Under the pieces are notes generated by a model that was not told where the DNA came from, did no database searches, and was given only the letters and a program-made list of their open reading frames with translations. The position numbers and the translations under genes are program-made. This document shows, piece by piece, positions 17,164 through 26,493 of a DNA stretch of 64,000 nt. The stretch spans positions 1 to 64,000 of the forward strand of contig CANNDC010000008.1 of the NCBI GenBank assembly GCA_947503265.1. Direction: 5' to 3'. Source of the DNA: an uncultured Alteromonadaceae bacterium. GTDB lineage: Bacteria; Pseudomonadota; Gammaproteobacteria; Enterobacterales; Alteromonadaceae. Each line of letters begins with the position of its first letter. Position 1 is the first letter of the stretch.

Positions 17164-18507
17164 CTATTTGCCACTTTTTCTCCACTGATCAGTCTGATAT
17201 TCAACCTGAGTCAAAGGTCTGTATTCTCTTTGTCCGGATTTCTGGCTGACATGGCTTGTCACAGAGGCAAAGTTTCGTTGAAAATCTAGCACAACCTTAT
17301 GCTTTTCCGCATACATCCGCACGAGCCCACGAACTAAGCTTTCCTTGAATCGCCACCATTTCGGGCGCTTATCAAGACCTCTGATAACAATATTGCCAAA
17401 CCCCTTAGTTCGCAATGATTTAAAATGGCTTTCGAATTCCATTTTATTCATTTCCGGAACTCTAACTGCCTTACAAACCATTTGGTAAGAATAATAAATG
17501 TGGTCAAAATGTCGGATTTGATCAGCCGAATCAGCCATCGCCCAAAGAACATAATGGTAGTTCTCATCGCGACCAAGAGTTGCTTTGTCGTAATCTGCGC
17601 GAATGTCTTCCGCTATTGAATCTATAGCTTTATCAAGTGCATTCAAAAAGTGCTGAAATTCTATAGGTGTATCTAAACCATTTTTGAAAGATTCACTAAG
17701 CAACTTCTCACAAATAAGGTGGATATAAGAAGGAAAACCGTCACTCAATCCTGAAATTTTAAAGCGAATATCTTCAGGTAACGTAACGTCAAATTCACTA
17801 AAAGCCCTGTTTATTATTTCAAAACGACCATCCCAAGATAATGGTTCAATAAATTCTTGATGTATTTGCCTTACACTTGATCCATGCCCGCCTAGCAAAT
17901 CAGTGAGAGAAGTCGCAATGCCAGTGAAAATTAATTTGGTATTGCATTCGATGTTGCTAAGCGCTTTTATTAAAACAGCAAACCGCTCCTTCTCTACGAC
18001 GTCTTCTATTGTGTCAAACTCATCTATGACGATTACTGTAGTTTCGGCGTATTCTTTTGAAGCCTTGGCAAGAATTGATGCATATGTGCCCTCATCGTGA
18101 TGGGATATTACTTTCTGCTTGAAAGTTTCCTTATTTGAAGCACTAGCGCTGAGGCCACAGAAACCTGCTTTACCAGAAACAGTTGTTGCTTCTGAAGATA
18201 ATTCCTTTCCATCCGTAAGCTCGAAAATAATGAAGTCCATTACAGAACTAAACGTACTACTTTTAGCACAATTAACTATGATGTATGGCTTGTTTTTAGA
18301 CTGAAACATTCCTGCTACAGTATAAGCTATTGAAGATTTACCAACTCCCCTGTCACCGTATATGAAGCAATGTCGTCCTTTGGCATACAACGCTTCCTCT
18401 ATACTTTCTAATTGTCCTGTCCTTCCAAAAAGAAACTCCGCTTTATCAACAGGCGTTGAAGGTGAAACGATCTTGTGCAAACGCGTAAAAAATTCTTGTT
18501 TTTCCAT
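17164..18507 (-). CDS. P-loop ATPase of AAA/STAND-like type
   Basis: ATPase of 447 residues. Following FLFGRTGQLESIEEAL, Walker A is GDRGVGKSS (51-59) and Walker B VIVIDEFD (157-164). Sensor-like IFTGIATS follows, then a helical domain and a C-terminal part (about 320-420) resembling a winged helix (FESHFKSLRTKGFGNIVIRG). The order matches archaeal-ATPase/ORC-CDC6-like and STAND proteins, often found singly in accessory regions and in antiviral systems. No effector domain (nuclease, TIR, protease) is fused to it. It stands alone, divergent from two unrecognised genes across 566 bp. A defence role is only a guess from this context. Confidence 0.7.
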   Translation of the reverse strand: MEKQEFFTRLHKIVSPSTPVDKAEFLFGRTGQLESIEEALYAKGRHCFIYGDRGVGKSSIAYTVAGMFQSKNKPYIIVNCAKSSTFSSVMDFIIFELTDGKELSSEATTVSGKAGFCGLSASASNKETFKQKVISHHDEGTYASILAKASKEYAETTVIVIDEFDTIEDVVEKERFAVLIKALSNIECNTKLIFTGIATSLTDLLGGHGSSVRQIHQEFIEPLSWDGRFEIINRAFSEFDVTLPEDIRFKISGLSDGFPSYIHLICEKLLSESFKNGLDTPIEFQHFLNALDKAIDSIAEDIRADYDKATLGRDENYHYVLWAMADSADQIRHFDHIYYSYQMVCKAVRVPEMNKMEFESHFKSLRTKGFGNIVIRGLDKRPKWWRFKESLVRGLVRMYAEKHKVVLDFQRNFASVTSHVSQKSGQREYRPLTQVEYQTDQWRKSGK

Positions 18508-19073
18508 GGTTTAAGAATAAATCCATTCAGAGATTAAATCTTCGGATACACTAGTATATTGAAGTGTTGCAAATAAGTCATTCTACACATCATACTCAGT
18601 TGGACGCATACCAATCAGTTTGTTGCTTTCAGCAATTCGTACACATAAGTTGCATAATTGAACTCAAGGTCTAATGGCGCCAATCAGACAAAAAAGGACG
18701 GCAAAGTATGTATTTCGGAACTTGAAGCCTTCTAAACGCATACAGCAGCAAATCTTGCAAACTAGCCCTTCAGCGATTCTTCAATTTAGTGATAAACATG
18801 GCTTGTGAACGGATTTCCGCAGATCTGTGCTCGCTTTTTCTACTCATACCTGATTGTGAACCTATTGCGAAGATGTTAGGTGGATTTCCCATTAGCTAAG
18901 AGCTTTGTATGTTTATCTCGAAAGTCATTGCAAGGCGTCCCAGTCTATTCTAATGTTATGTTATCAACCCAAATTCAAGTTGATACCGAGCATTTCCATG
19001 ATGAAATGTAAAAATATGAATTTCAATGGAAGGCCTTCAGGCGTCTGGCGAAGCAAATATAAAGAGTACAGTT
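18508..19073. other. 566-bp divergent spacer, nothing recognised
   Basis: Separates the ATPase gene from the gene starting at 19074. It must contain promoters in both directions. No clear inverted repeats, RNA gene or ORF with a good start was found. An in-frame ATG at 19026 could extend the downstream protein by 16 residues. Confidence 0.4.
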
Positions 19074-20393
19074 ATGACATTATTACCAGAATTGGTGGGT
19101 CAAATCCTGCCTGTAAAGATTTACACGCTTAACGATAAGCATTTCAAAAAACCAAAATCCACCACCAACATTACCTTTGAGCTAGAACCGCCAATTGCGC
19201 CATTGCTCCAGCATGTAAGTGTTCGCAATACCCCAATAAAGTTACGAACCGACAAAGAGGTGTTGTCTGTTGATGAGGTTGCCAGCCAAGTGACTAGGGA
19301 CTGGGCCGTCATAAATGATATCTTCACTCAGTTTACCAACAGTGAGTTTATTGTGTCTTTTTACCGTCTTATTCAACAGCGTTGTGATGCAATGGAATCC
19401 ATGATCCGAGATGATGACGGAGAGCTGATAAGAGGTTATCGCGCCAAAAAAGCCATCGCAGAGATGTTTTCTAGCCTGCTAAGCACCGAGACTCACATCA
19501 TTGCATGCGGGGTAAGCAAAGGAGGATTATCGATTAACGATAATCCATTGGTGAATTCTGGGTTGACTCATTTTGTCAATCCATTTGCCATGGGTTTGTT
19601 CTCGTTTTTGGGGATTGATGCGTGCAATTACACCATAAAGGAGTATGACACTCAGGTGAACAAAGCGTCGATTGGAGTTTATGAAATCGGTGGCGCGATG
19701 AATCCACTCGGTGACACTCTTCATATAGCGCAGTTCAGGTTGTGCTTATTGTCGGCTTTCGTTGGCTTTGTGAAAACGATAACCAGTAAATCTCAAATAG
19801 ATTTTGAGCAGACTAGTCCTGAAGTGTTTAAGTTATTGCAAGAAGCGAAACAAACCAAACAGGAGCTAGAGACTTTGGTTGAGAGTTGTTTTCCTTCACA
19901 GAAGCTGACCAAAGAAGAAGTTTTAGGTATTGAAGCAGTTCGTTCTGATGACAACTATCTTCAGCTCAAACAACTTGGATTGGGTGTCGAAGCTGAAGAT
20001 CAGTACTATGAGTGGGAGTCGTGGGAGCCTATATTTTCTGCGATCGCCAAAGAGATTGGCGCGAGGCGAGTTAATCGTTTTAGCACAATCCCAAGGCCAC
20101 ATAATGACTATGAATATCATGACCCAGATCCGGAATTCTCACCGCATATTCCACTGCCAAGCCTTAAGGTCCGAAGTGGGATTACTCGATTGTTTTCTCT
20201 CATTGCGGATACTTCCACGGTAGCCGCCAAGTGCTTTGACATGAGTACATTGCGCATTAACGTAGCCTCTTCGTGCGATTACAACCATCAGACCGGTGAG
20301 GTGGATACTACAGAGTACTTGAGAATCTGTAGAGGGGTTAAAGAGCCGCTCGCAAAGCGAGACCTTCTCATCAGTTTTGTTTTTGACGCGTAG
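19074..20393 (+). CDS. Unrecognised 439-residue protein
   Basis: I do not recognise this family. The ATG at 19074 (MTLLPELVGQILPVKIYTL) is chosen over the ATG at 19026 because it follows AAAGAG at a workable distance. No signal peptide is present. Parts are compatible with a globular cytoplasmic protein: an acidic helical segment (VFKLLQEAKQTKQELETLV, about 265-285), the segment EYHDPDPEFSPHIPLP and a C-terminal beta-rich part. There is no P-loop, HNH, PD-(D/E)XK or other catalytic motif I can identify. A small HTH-like gene follows 10 bp later in the same orientation, and a strong hairpin closes the pair. Accessory character and the ATPase nearby suggest a transferred unit. Confidence 0.6.
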   Translation: MTLLPELVGQILPVKIYTLNDKHFKKPKSTTNITFELEPPIAPLLQHVSVRNTPIKLRTDKEVLSVDEVASQVTRDWAVINDIFTQFTNSEFIVSFYRLIQQRCDAMESMIRDDDGELIRGYRAKKAIAEMFSSLLSTETHIIACGVSKGGLSINDNPLVNSGLTHFVNPFAMGLFSFLGIDACNYTIKEYDTQVNKASIGVYEIGGAMNPLGDTLHIAQFRLCLLSAFVGFVKTITSKSQIDFEQTSPEVFKLLQEAKQTKQELETLVESCFPSQKLTKEEVLGIEAVRSDDNYLQLKQLGLGVEAEDQYYEWESWEPIFSAIAKEIGARRVNRFSTIPRPHNDYEYHDPDPEFSPHIPLPSLKVRSGITRLFSLIADTSTVAAKCFDMSTLRINVASSCDYNHQTGEVDTTEYLRICRGVKEPLAKRDLLISFVFDA

Positions 20394-20403
20394 GGAAGTG
20401 GAT

Positions 20404-20673
20404 ATGACTGAGCAAGATTTGAAAGTGAAAGCCACATTGTCCGACTGGGTAAACGACTTTATTTCAAGAAGACGCCAACGCGGGCAGGCGTGTGTGCGAG
20501 CAGATGTGGCAAGGTTTCTTGGTGTGAATGAGTCATCTTTTTGTCAATACACGTCCGTGTATAGTGAGAAAAAAGCGCCGATGTTGTTTCAGGTGAAGGT
20601 GTGTTTGATGACGGGTCACTCAATCATCGAACTAAACCCGAGTCTAGAAGCGTTAAGAGTGTTGCATCATTAA
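20404..20673 (+). CDS. Small HTH-like protein
   Basis: Protein of 89 residues starting at an ATG preceded by GGGAAGTGG. The frame can be extended to 20377 but that would overlap the upstream stop and lacks a binding site. The middle, RADVARFLGVNESSFCQYTSVYSE, has the spacing of a helix-turn-helix, with a basic flank (ISRRRQRGQ). This fits a small DNA-binding or phage-like regulator. It is transcribed with the 439-residue protein upstream. The target could be the pair's own promoter or the ATPase promoter; both are inference. Confidence 0.6.
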   Translation: MTEQDLKVKATLSDWVNDFISRRRQRGQACVRADVARFLGVNESSFCQYTSVYSEKKAPMLFQVKVCLMTGHSIIELNPSLEALRVLHH

Positions 20674-20693
20674 AATGGTGAGTCAATGAAAGC

Positions 20694-20740
20694 ATCACTC
20701 CCTTCTTAATGCTAAGATTGCGCATTGAGAAGGGAGTGAT
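20694..20740 (+). terminator. Long hairpin closing the two-gene unit
   Basis: An 18-bp arm (20694-20711, ATCACTCCCTTCTTAATG) pairs with 20723-20740 with a single G-U pair around an 11-nt loop, 21 bp after the stop of the small HTH gene. The flanking T-content is low, so it may act with Rho or as a transcript stabiliser. Confidence 0.65.
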
Positions 20741-21216
20741 TTACAAATGCCCTTAGGTGGTTATGCTGTGGATTTTAGGTCGTCAAATTGTTTACAGTTT
20801 TTAACTCCAACTATTACTAATAGAAACTACTGACACAAATCACATTCTAAATGGATTTTTCTCAGCGTCGCCTTTCTGTGCGTTTGAGAAACTTAAGATT
20901 TCAAACCTGAACGGCCGCTCTTTGTCTTTTAGAGCCGGTAGTTACAAACTGTGCGGATGAAAAGTACGTTTTGTTGCCTGTGAGCCTAAATAACATTAAG
21001 AAGCCTTAACGAAACAAAGCGGACGTTGATAGTTAGTTATTCGCTACAGTTTTACTGCCTCTTTGAATAGTCGGCTCAAAGCTAACCAACTTACCTAATA
21101 AAAAGAAATACTTCATAGAAGAAAATAAGAATGAACAACTACTCGTGTCCATTCTCTGGAGTTTGACCATTCACTATTTGTATTATTAGAACGGGGTTAA
21201 ATAGAGTGAGAGTAAA
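20741..21216. other. 476-bp spacer between convergent genes
   Basis: No ORF with a credible start and no RNA gene was seen. A 19-bp stretch at 20910-20928 (AACGGCCGCTCTTTGTCT core) recurs imperfectly at 24650-24668, hinting at a short dispersed relic. Confidence 0.4.
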
Positions 21217-22914
21217 TCAAAAACCCCACACTCCAGCCTCAGGATATGGCAGAGGACGACCTTGTTTGACAGCAATACGATTGGCAGCACGTTTCTTAGC
21301 GTTCAAAGTGGCTAGCGTTAGCGCAGTTGGTATATCCAAGTGTGCGCCAAGTGCCACTTCTACCTCAACAATAGCAGCTTCAAACTCTGTATTTAGCTCA
21401 TCCGAGCTTGGACTTTCTTCGCCTTTAATTTCTTTAGCTGCCAAAGCTCCCAGTTCTGACCTTAAAGATTCGCTACTGAGTACTCCACCCAGAAACTTAA
21501 TAAGTTCACGGTCACGGAATTCCTTGATATCAATATTGGTATCGAAAACACCGACAGAAAATGCAAATTGGTTAGAATCATCCGTGTATTTCTCTAAACG
21601 CCCTCTCGAAGTGTAGTAATCTGCGCATGAACGCCAATAACCTTCGTACAACTCTAATGCTTTTGTTTGCTTGAAATAGGCATCTTTGACAACATCAGTT
21701 GCATCCTCAGGTGGAGCTTTCAAGACATGCCGTTGTTGCTCTCTATGTATTTTTTCCAATTGATTTCGGGCACGTTGAAGTAGTTTAGTTAATTGATCAT
21801 CGTTTAAACGGCAATAATTAAAATTTGCTGAATCGGGAGTGATTAACTGAATTCCGTGTGGTGGGCTTTGGAGTGCGCTTTGGGTTGCTAACTTAGAGTA
21901 GCTGTCCGCGCTAGCTGATAGCTTTTTTGAAGAGCCTGTAAAAACATCTGCTTTTTTCTGCTCTGTTTTGGTGAGTTTTGGATAAACCTTCCAGCTTGAA
22001 TTGACCACAGAGCTGCCTTCAGAATATCTCTGAAATGGCGAACCTCTTTTTATTCCTGAATATTTCAGTAAAGTACTTATTGAACTCGCAGTACCCGGAC
22101 TACTTAAATTTATATTAAGTGTGAAATCACGCTTTTTGGAATCACGTCTACGCTCTCTGATACTATGATCTACAGCAACATAACGAGATTCAAATCGAAA
22201 ACTGTCAAGCGTAGAGGATGGCACGATATCTATTACTGCCACGAGACCTGGTACACTATTTCCCGCGAAACGTTTGTCTAGGAATTCGGCAAGCGCGTCG
22301 TTACCAGGCTTCCATTTTTTGGTTTTGGCCTGTTCTTCAGTATCTTTCTCATCAACGACCGACTCATCCCCCCTGTTTAAGGTTGAGTGCATGTCACTTT
22401 CGCCAACAAATTTATTCAGTGCCAGATAGCTTTCACTCATTTGCTGCAACAATAGCGCTTTATTCGCCTCATTCTTAGTATTTTTGGTGCTTTTTGACAT
22501 TACAACTAGGCATCTTGAATTGAATACCAGCTTAGCGTTTGCAAACAACCCTTGCGGATCGTTGTCGTTTGCATGGGTGCGGCCCGCGTATAACTTGCTG
22601 TCTCCATAGTGCAGAGTATCTACGACTTTTTCTTCGGCAGTCTCTTTTAGTGTCTCTCCAGCCAAGTTCAGCCCGTTGCTTACTATCGCAGAGCCTAATG
22701 AAGACAAAACCGTTATTAAAACAGACGATAGTTCGACCGCTCCAGCTTTGTCAGGAGGATCCAGTTCAAGAACGTTATCAAGATCGTATGGAACAGCGGT
22801 AGCATCCCCAGGACACGTTTCCAACCACTCTATTTTTCCTGATGAAGTACTTGCCTGAGTCATTTGGCATCCGCTTAACAACAAAGTTACTAGTCCTATT
22901 CTGATGAAATCCAT
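21217..22914 (-). CDS. Unrecognised lipoprotein coupled to a serine protease
   Basis: Protein of 565 residues with a lipoprotein signal (VTLLLSGC, Cys16) and no named domain that I can recognise. The mature part has a hydrophobic/Gly-rich patch (about 65-85: VLITVLSSLGSAIVSNGLNL), an exposed charged region (GDESVVDEKDTEEQAKTKK) and a long helical, possibly coiled-coil segment (about 370-420: LTKLLQRARNQLEKIHREQQ). Its start overlaps the end of the upstream serine protease gene by 19 bp. Co-translation is therefore likely and the two proteins probably meet in the periplasm, for instance as protease and anchor, substrate or inhibitor. Direction of that relationship is inference. Confidence 0.65.
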   Translation of the reverse strand: MDFIRIGLVTLLLSGCQMTQASTSSGKIEWLETCPGDATAVPYDLDNVLELDPPDKAGAVELSSVLITVLSSLGSAIVSNGLNLAGETLKETAEEKVVDTLHYGDSKLYAGRTHANDNDPQGLFANAKLVFNSRCLVVMSKSTKNTKNEANKALLLQQMSESYLALNKFVGESDMHSTLNRGDESVVDEKDTEEQAKTKKWKPGNDALAEFLDKRFAGNSVPGLVAVIDIVPSSTLDSFRFESRYVAVDHSIRERRRDSKKRDFTLNINLSSPGTASSISTLLKYSGIKRGSPFQRYSEGSSVVNSSWKVYPKLTKTEQKKADVFTGSSKKLSASADSYSKLATQSALQSPPHGIQLITPDSANFNYCRLNDDQLTKLLQRARNQLEKIHREQQRHVLKAPPEDATDVVKDAYFKQTKALELYEGYWRSCADYYTSRGRLEKYTDDSNQFAFSVGVFDTNIDIKEFRDRELIKFLGGVLSSESLRSELGALAAKEIKGEESPSSDELNTEFEAAIVEVEVALGAHLDIPTALTLATLNAKKRAANRIAVKQGRPLPYPEAGVWGF

Positions 22915-24200
22915 TGTTCTATCTCCTGTTTTTTAATAAGAGTTGCTACGTTAAACCCCTTTGCGGCGATACCACCGTTTGAATCTTCACTCACGAGAAC
23001 ATTTCTGTGCGTGTCTGCATCACATGGGGCATCTGAGTTCGACGGGCCTCGATGGGTTGCAATAAGGCGCACGCCACTATCAGTAAGTTGTAAAAGGCCG
23101 GAACCTGACGTTGACTCTCTTGTTTGGCAACTGTGATAAACACAGTTATCCTCTGAATCGTAATAAACAACTGCACACAGCTTTGGTTTAGAAGCACGCA
23201 TATAGTGAAGTTGAGTGCTATTCAGGGATAACTGGCGATAACTTGGAAATGGGCCGTAAAGCCAAAGGCCATAAGGGGCTGGAGGCTTATCTGAATCAGA
23301 AATCAACTCTGCAACGGTACCTTCGAGCGGGACAGCCAGCTTTAGCACAATAAAATCGTTGTTTGCATCTACCTTTGTTTCTGAAACATCGGATAATGTA
23401 TTTGACAATACGGTTACGCGAGTTCGACCTTGCTTTTTCCCACGAACCACAAAATCAATTTCGCCTGCATTTAAAAGCGCAACCAGATTTCTTGGACTTC
23501 CATCATCATGGTAAAAGCAATGCCGCGCCGTAATTATGTGTTGACTGGCGATAATTGTACCTCCGCAGAAAGGTTTTCGGTTGCTTCCAACAGCAAGAAT
23601 ACCAGTTACTTCCTTTATTGCTTCTGGTATTTCTGTATCAGGCACAAAGCATTCTCGTTCATAGCTTTGCAGTCCATAAAACCCAGAGAGATTCTGCACG
23701 GCAGCTGCACACTCCATTCTATCGACAATAAATGGCCTGTATTCTGGGCGACTAAATAACCCATCTTGAGTGACTGGGAACTGCGGTACAACGCGGAATG
23801 GTCTCTGGTCACCAAACAAAAACTTAATAATTTGTTCATAGTTTCTAGGCTCAGGTTTAAACCAAGGAAGTTCTTGGCGCATAATTAAGCTTTCTCTAAA
23901 GCCGAGTTCAGGATCCAGTGGAGGCATTGTGGGTTGAAGAAGTGGAATCACCAGTTCCAAAGGAGACAAATGAGGTGGAGTAGGTGTATTACCTTTCGCC
24001 AATGAATTTGATAAAGCACTACCAAATTTATCTACGGATGCATGATTTCGATTCAACTCCGAATATTGCAATGTGTCTGCATTCACCTTGAGATCATCGG
24101 TGGCAACTTCTTGCATCGGCACGGGGTCTGAACAGACATATCCTGATACAGCAAGTGTTAATACAGCTACTCCCCCTTTTAACCAGCAGTTTTTAAGCAT
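22896..24200 (-). CDS. Exported trypsin-like (S1 family) serine protease
   Basis: Protein of 434 residues with an N-terminal signal sequence (about 1-22). A long Pro-rich propeptide-like region (about 70-150) precedes a chymotrypsin-fold domain. The triad is His227 in ITARHC, Asp282 in NNDFIVLKL and Ser367 in TSGSGL, where the usual GDSGGP is altered, closer to V8-like proteases. Paired cysteines (212/228, among others) support an oxidised periplasmic or secreted enzyme. The gene is first in a two-gene unit and overlaps the lipoprotein gene by 19 bp. The unusual long N-terminal part may keep the enzyme inactive until processed; that is inference. Confidence 0.82.
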   Translation of the reverse strand: MLKNCWLKGGVAVLTLAVSGYVCSDPVPMQEVATDDLKVNADTLQYSELNRNHASVDKFGSALSNSLAKGNTPTPPHLSPLELVIPLLQPTMPPLDPELGFRESLIMRQELPWFKPEPRNYEQIIKFLFGDQRPFRVVPQFPVTQDGLFSRPEYRPFIVDRMECAAAVQNLSGFYGLQSYERECFVPDTEIPEAIKEVTGILAVGSNRKPFCGGTIIASQHIITARHCFYHDDGSPRNLVALLNAGEIDFVVRGKKQGRTRVTVLSNTLSDVSETKVDANNDFIVLKLAVPLEGTVAELISDSDKPPAPYGLWLYGPFPSYRQLSLNSTQLHYMRASKPKLCAVVYYDSEDNCVYHSCQTRESTSGSGLLQLTDSGVRLIATHRGPSNSDAPCDADTHRNVLVSEDSNGGIAAKGFNVATLIKKQEIEQWISSE

Positions 24201-24915
24201 TTAAGTTAAGTCCAATTCGGAGAATGTATGATTAATCAAAGAGTGACGATAAATGCGAGGTTCTCTCACCTAGCACTGAAAAACATTTTATTCTGTTTAT
24301 AAAATAAACAAGATGACGTCAAGATCATAGCTGTATCACTGACATTGCTGTAGCTCAGAAGATACTCAATTATTTAGATAAAAAAGGCTGAATGCTAATT
24401 AATTAACCGATCGTTTTCTTGCCACTTTTAAGTGCATAGCCTGAAGGTACTTTTAATCAAACCTCGTTCAATTGGAACATGTTATACAAAACAATTCATG
24501 AATTGCCAGATAATAACATCAGTAAATTAGCTAAAAAGTGCGCCTTTTAATTAGCTCAAATATGCAGCTTGTGTTTTTGATACTTCAGAAAGTGAATGAC
24601 CGCTATTGAGTCAGCTTTCTTAATCGTTAACTTTCTCATGAAAAGCCTCAGCGGCCGTTCCTTGTCTAAATCTGACTAAATTTCAAAATGCGTTTTTCAA
24701 TTTTTAAAAAGTCTGAGAGTCTTCTTTGCGATCAAACCAGCACTTTGACTTAGCTTAATTTTTTAACAACCCAACCAACTTTTGCACAACAAAGGCATGT
24801 TGCTACGGTGTTTAAAATAGCTGTTTCCAGCCCTAGAATGCAAATAGCCGATTAAACGTAAACAACATCACGCCCAAGGCCCTTTATATTGGCGATGAAT
24901 CATTCCTTCTTGAAT
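24201..24915. other. 715-bp gene-poor spacer
   Basis: Carries the second copy of the 14-bp repeat (24466-24479) and the imperfect copy of the 20910 relic (24650-24668). No protein frame with a start and ribosome-binding site, no tRNA and no terminator with a T-run was found. It separates accessory-looking genes from the lysoplasmalogenase gene. Confidence 0.45.
24466..24479 (+). repeat. Copy 2 of GTTCAATTGGAACA
   Basis: Exact 14-bp match to 14189-14202, in the same orientation, 10.3 kb apart. Surrounding bases align partly. The sequence is itself nearly palindromic (GTTC-CAATTG-GAAC like). Confidence 0.6.
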
Positions 24916-25536
24916 TCATTTGACAGATGTTCTTTTGACGATTCCGATAGCCAAACAATACAGAGCAAGATAATAACTTAGCATTATCGCAAGGTGTTCA
25001 AATGGTATAGGAACGACAAATTTATTAATGCCAATTAACAAATCAGAAACCATGAATACAACTGCCCCAAAAATCAAAATTTGATGATTTTTGGCAGCGA
25101 GTATAGCGCTAGCAGACATTGCAGAGATGACCAATATATAGGCTGCAACAGGTAGCAGTATATCGCCAGCAACAGGAAGAATTAAACTAGCAGCAGCAAT
25201 CACTGAACCGCCAAGTATTGCAAGCCAAATCGATTTGTTTGGTGTCCAGTAACACCATTTCACGAAAAAGCAGGCAAATAACAGATGCCCTACTAAGAAT
25301 GCAGATAATCCTGTCAGAAAGCTATGTTCAAATGGCAAAGCCAACAGCATATCTCCAAGAGCACAAAACGTGAAGGCAGCCACAACAAGGACTTTGCCGT
25401 TAAAATTTTGACTCAATATCCACGCAGCAAGCATCAATGCCGGTATTGCTTTGTGCAAAAATGATAATGGATAATCGCCCAGAAAACTGAAAAACACATA
25501 ACTTAGAGCTATCCCCCAAAAAAGTGCGGACTTCAT
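24916..25536 (-). CDS. Lysoplasmalogenase (YhhN family)
   Basis: Integral membrane protein of 206 residues with about eight helices. The YhhN/TMEM86 signature residues are present: AFTFCALGDMLLAL, SAFLVGHLLFACFF and FMVSDLLIG. Family members hydrolyse the vinyl-ether bond of lysoplasmalogens; in bacteria lacking plasmalogens the real substrate is uncertain. It is a single-gene unit with its own start; the next gene upstream (the HxlR regulator) is 152 bp away in the same orientation and might be co-transcribed. Confidence 0.85.
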   Translation of the reverse strand: MKSALFWGIALSYVFFSFLGDYPLSFLHKAIPALMLAAWILSQNFNGKVLVVAAFTFCALGDMLLALPFEHSFLTGLSAFLVGHLLFACFFVKWCYWTPNKSIWLAILGGSVIAAASLILPVAGDILLPVAAYILVISAMSASAILAAKNHQILIFGAVVFMVSDLLIGINKFVVPIPFEHLAIMLSYYLALYCLAIGIVKRTSVK

Positions 25537-25688
25537 GCAGATTGGCTTATCATTTTTATCAATTTCTACTCCGTTCTAGACGTTTAGAATGAGCTAAAAC
25601 AATTAATATAAATTACCCTCAATCACAACATTTTATAGGCATTAAATTTAGCATTCTAGCACTATGAGGATGCTATCTATAAACTGCT

Positions 25689-26402
25689 TTATTGCTTTAG
25701 CGCTCGATTTTCAGCCCCGTCACGCAACCTGTCATATTTGGCATACATACTCAATTTGAGCCACTTGTGAAATGACCTTCTCAAATGACTAGGACCTACC
25801 AATTTCACCTTACCTTTATCGATTTGTTGCTCGAGACTTCGAATTCCCCTCCAAATTTCTACGAACAAGCGCAGATCAGATTGAACTAGAAGATCGGTTT
25901 CAAATCCCGGATGTTTTAGGCACATATCGATCTTTCCGCCCTCTGATACAAGCCAAAACTGTCGCCATTCTTTGACAACGCCGGTAAAACTAAACTCAAT
26001 TACCGTGCGCTCTTTCGGCATGGATTCAAGGTCCATTCTCAAATGCATACTCCAAGCGAGAAATGCCGGATCTAAATCATCCATTTGCATGTCTCTAGCC
26101 CAATGCTGTCCCCAAATAGCCAAACCATCTATGATTGAACTAAGCGCCATACCACTATCAGTTAGATGATAGGTAGATTTGCTCGATGTAGGACTAGGAC
26201 GCTTTTCAACAATGCCTTCTGCAACTAACTCATTTAATCGCTGCGACAGTAAAGAAGGGGACATTCTTGGCAACCCTTGGTGTATCTCATTGAATTGACT
26301 CAAGCCATCTAGTAGTCGGCTAATAACGAGGATAGTCCAACGTCGACAAAGAATTTCCGTTGCCAAAGCAAGTGGGCAATATTGACCATATCCAGCTGCC
26401 AC
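25689..26402 (-). CDS. HxlR-family transcriptional regulator
   Basis: Regulator of 237 residues. The best start is the GTG at 26402, 8 nt after AGAAGGA. Longer reading into 26726 would overlap the divergent haloperoxidase gene and add residues foreign to the family. The HxlR winged helix spans about 5-95 (YCPLALATEILCRRWTILVI, then LLSQRLNELVAEGIVEKR). A C-terminal SCP2-like domain (about 115-225) could bind a hydrophobic ligand. It is divergent from the lipoprotein gene across 91 bp and most likely controls it and itself. Confidence 0.87.
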   Translation of the reverse strand: MAAGYGQYCPLALATEILCRRWTILVISRLLDGLSQFNEIHQGLPRMSPSLLSQRLNELVAEGIVEKRPSPTSSKSTYHLTDSGMALSSIIDGLAIWGQHWARDMQMDDLDPAFLAWSMHLRMDLESMPKERTVIEFSFTGVVKEWRQFWLVSEGGKIDMCLKHPGFETDLLVQSDLRLFVEIWRGIRSLEQQIDKGKVKLVGPSHLRRSFHKWLKLSMYAKYDRLRDGAENRALKQ

Positions 26403-26493
26403 AATAATTTTCCTTCTGAAATTCACTACACTTTTAGTACTAGTATAGAAAGTGTTCAAATAATAAGCTAAGTAAGTTGAGGAGGAATTTCCG

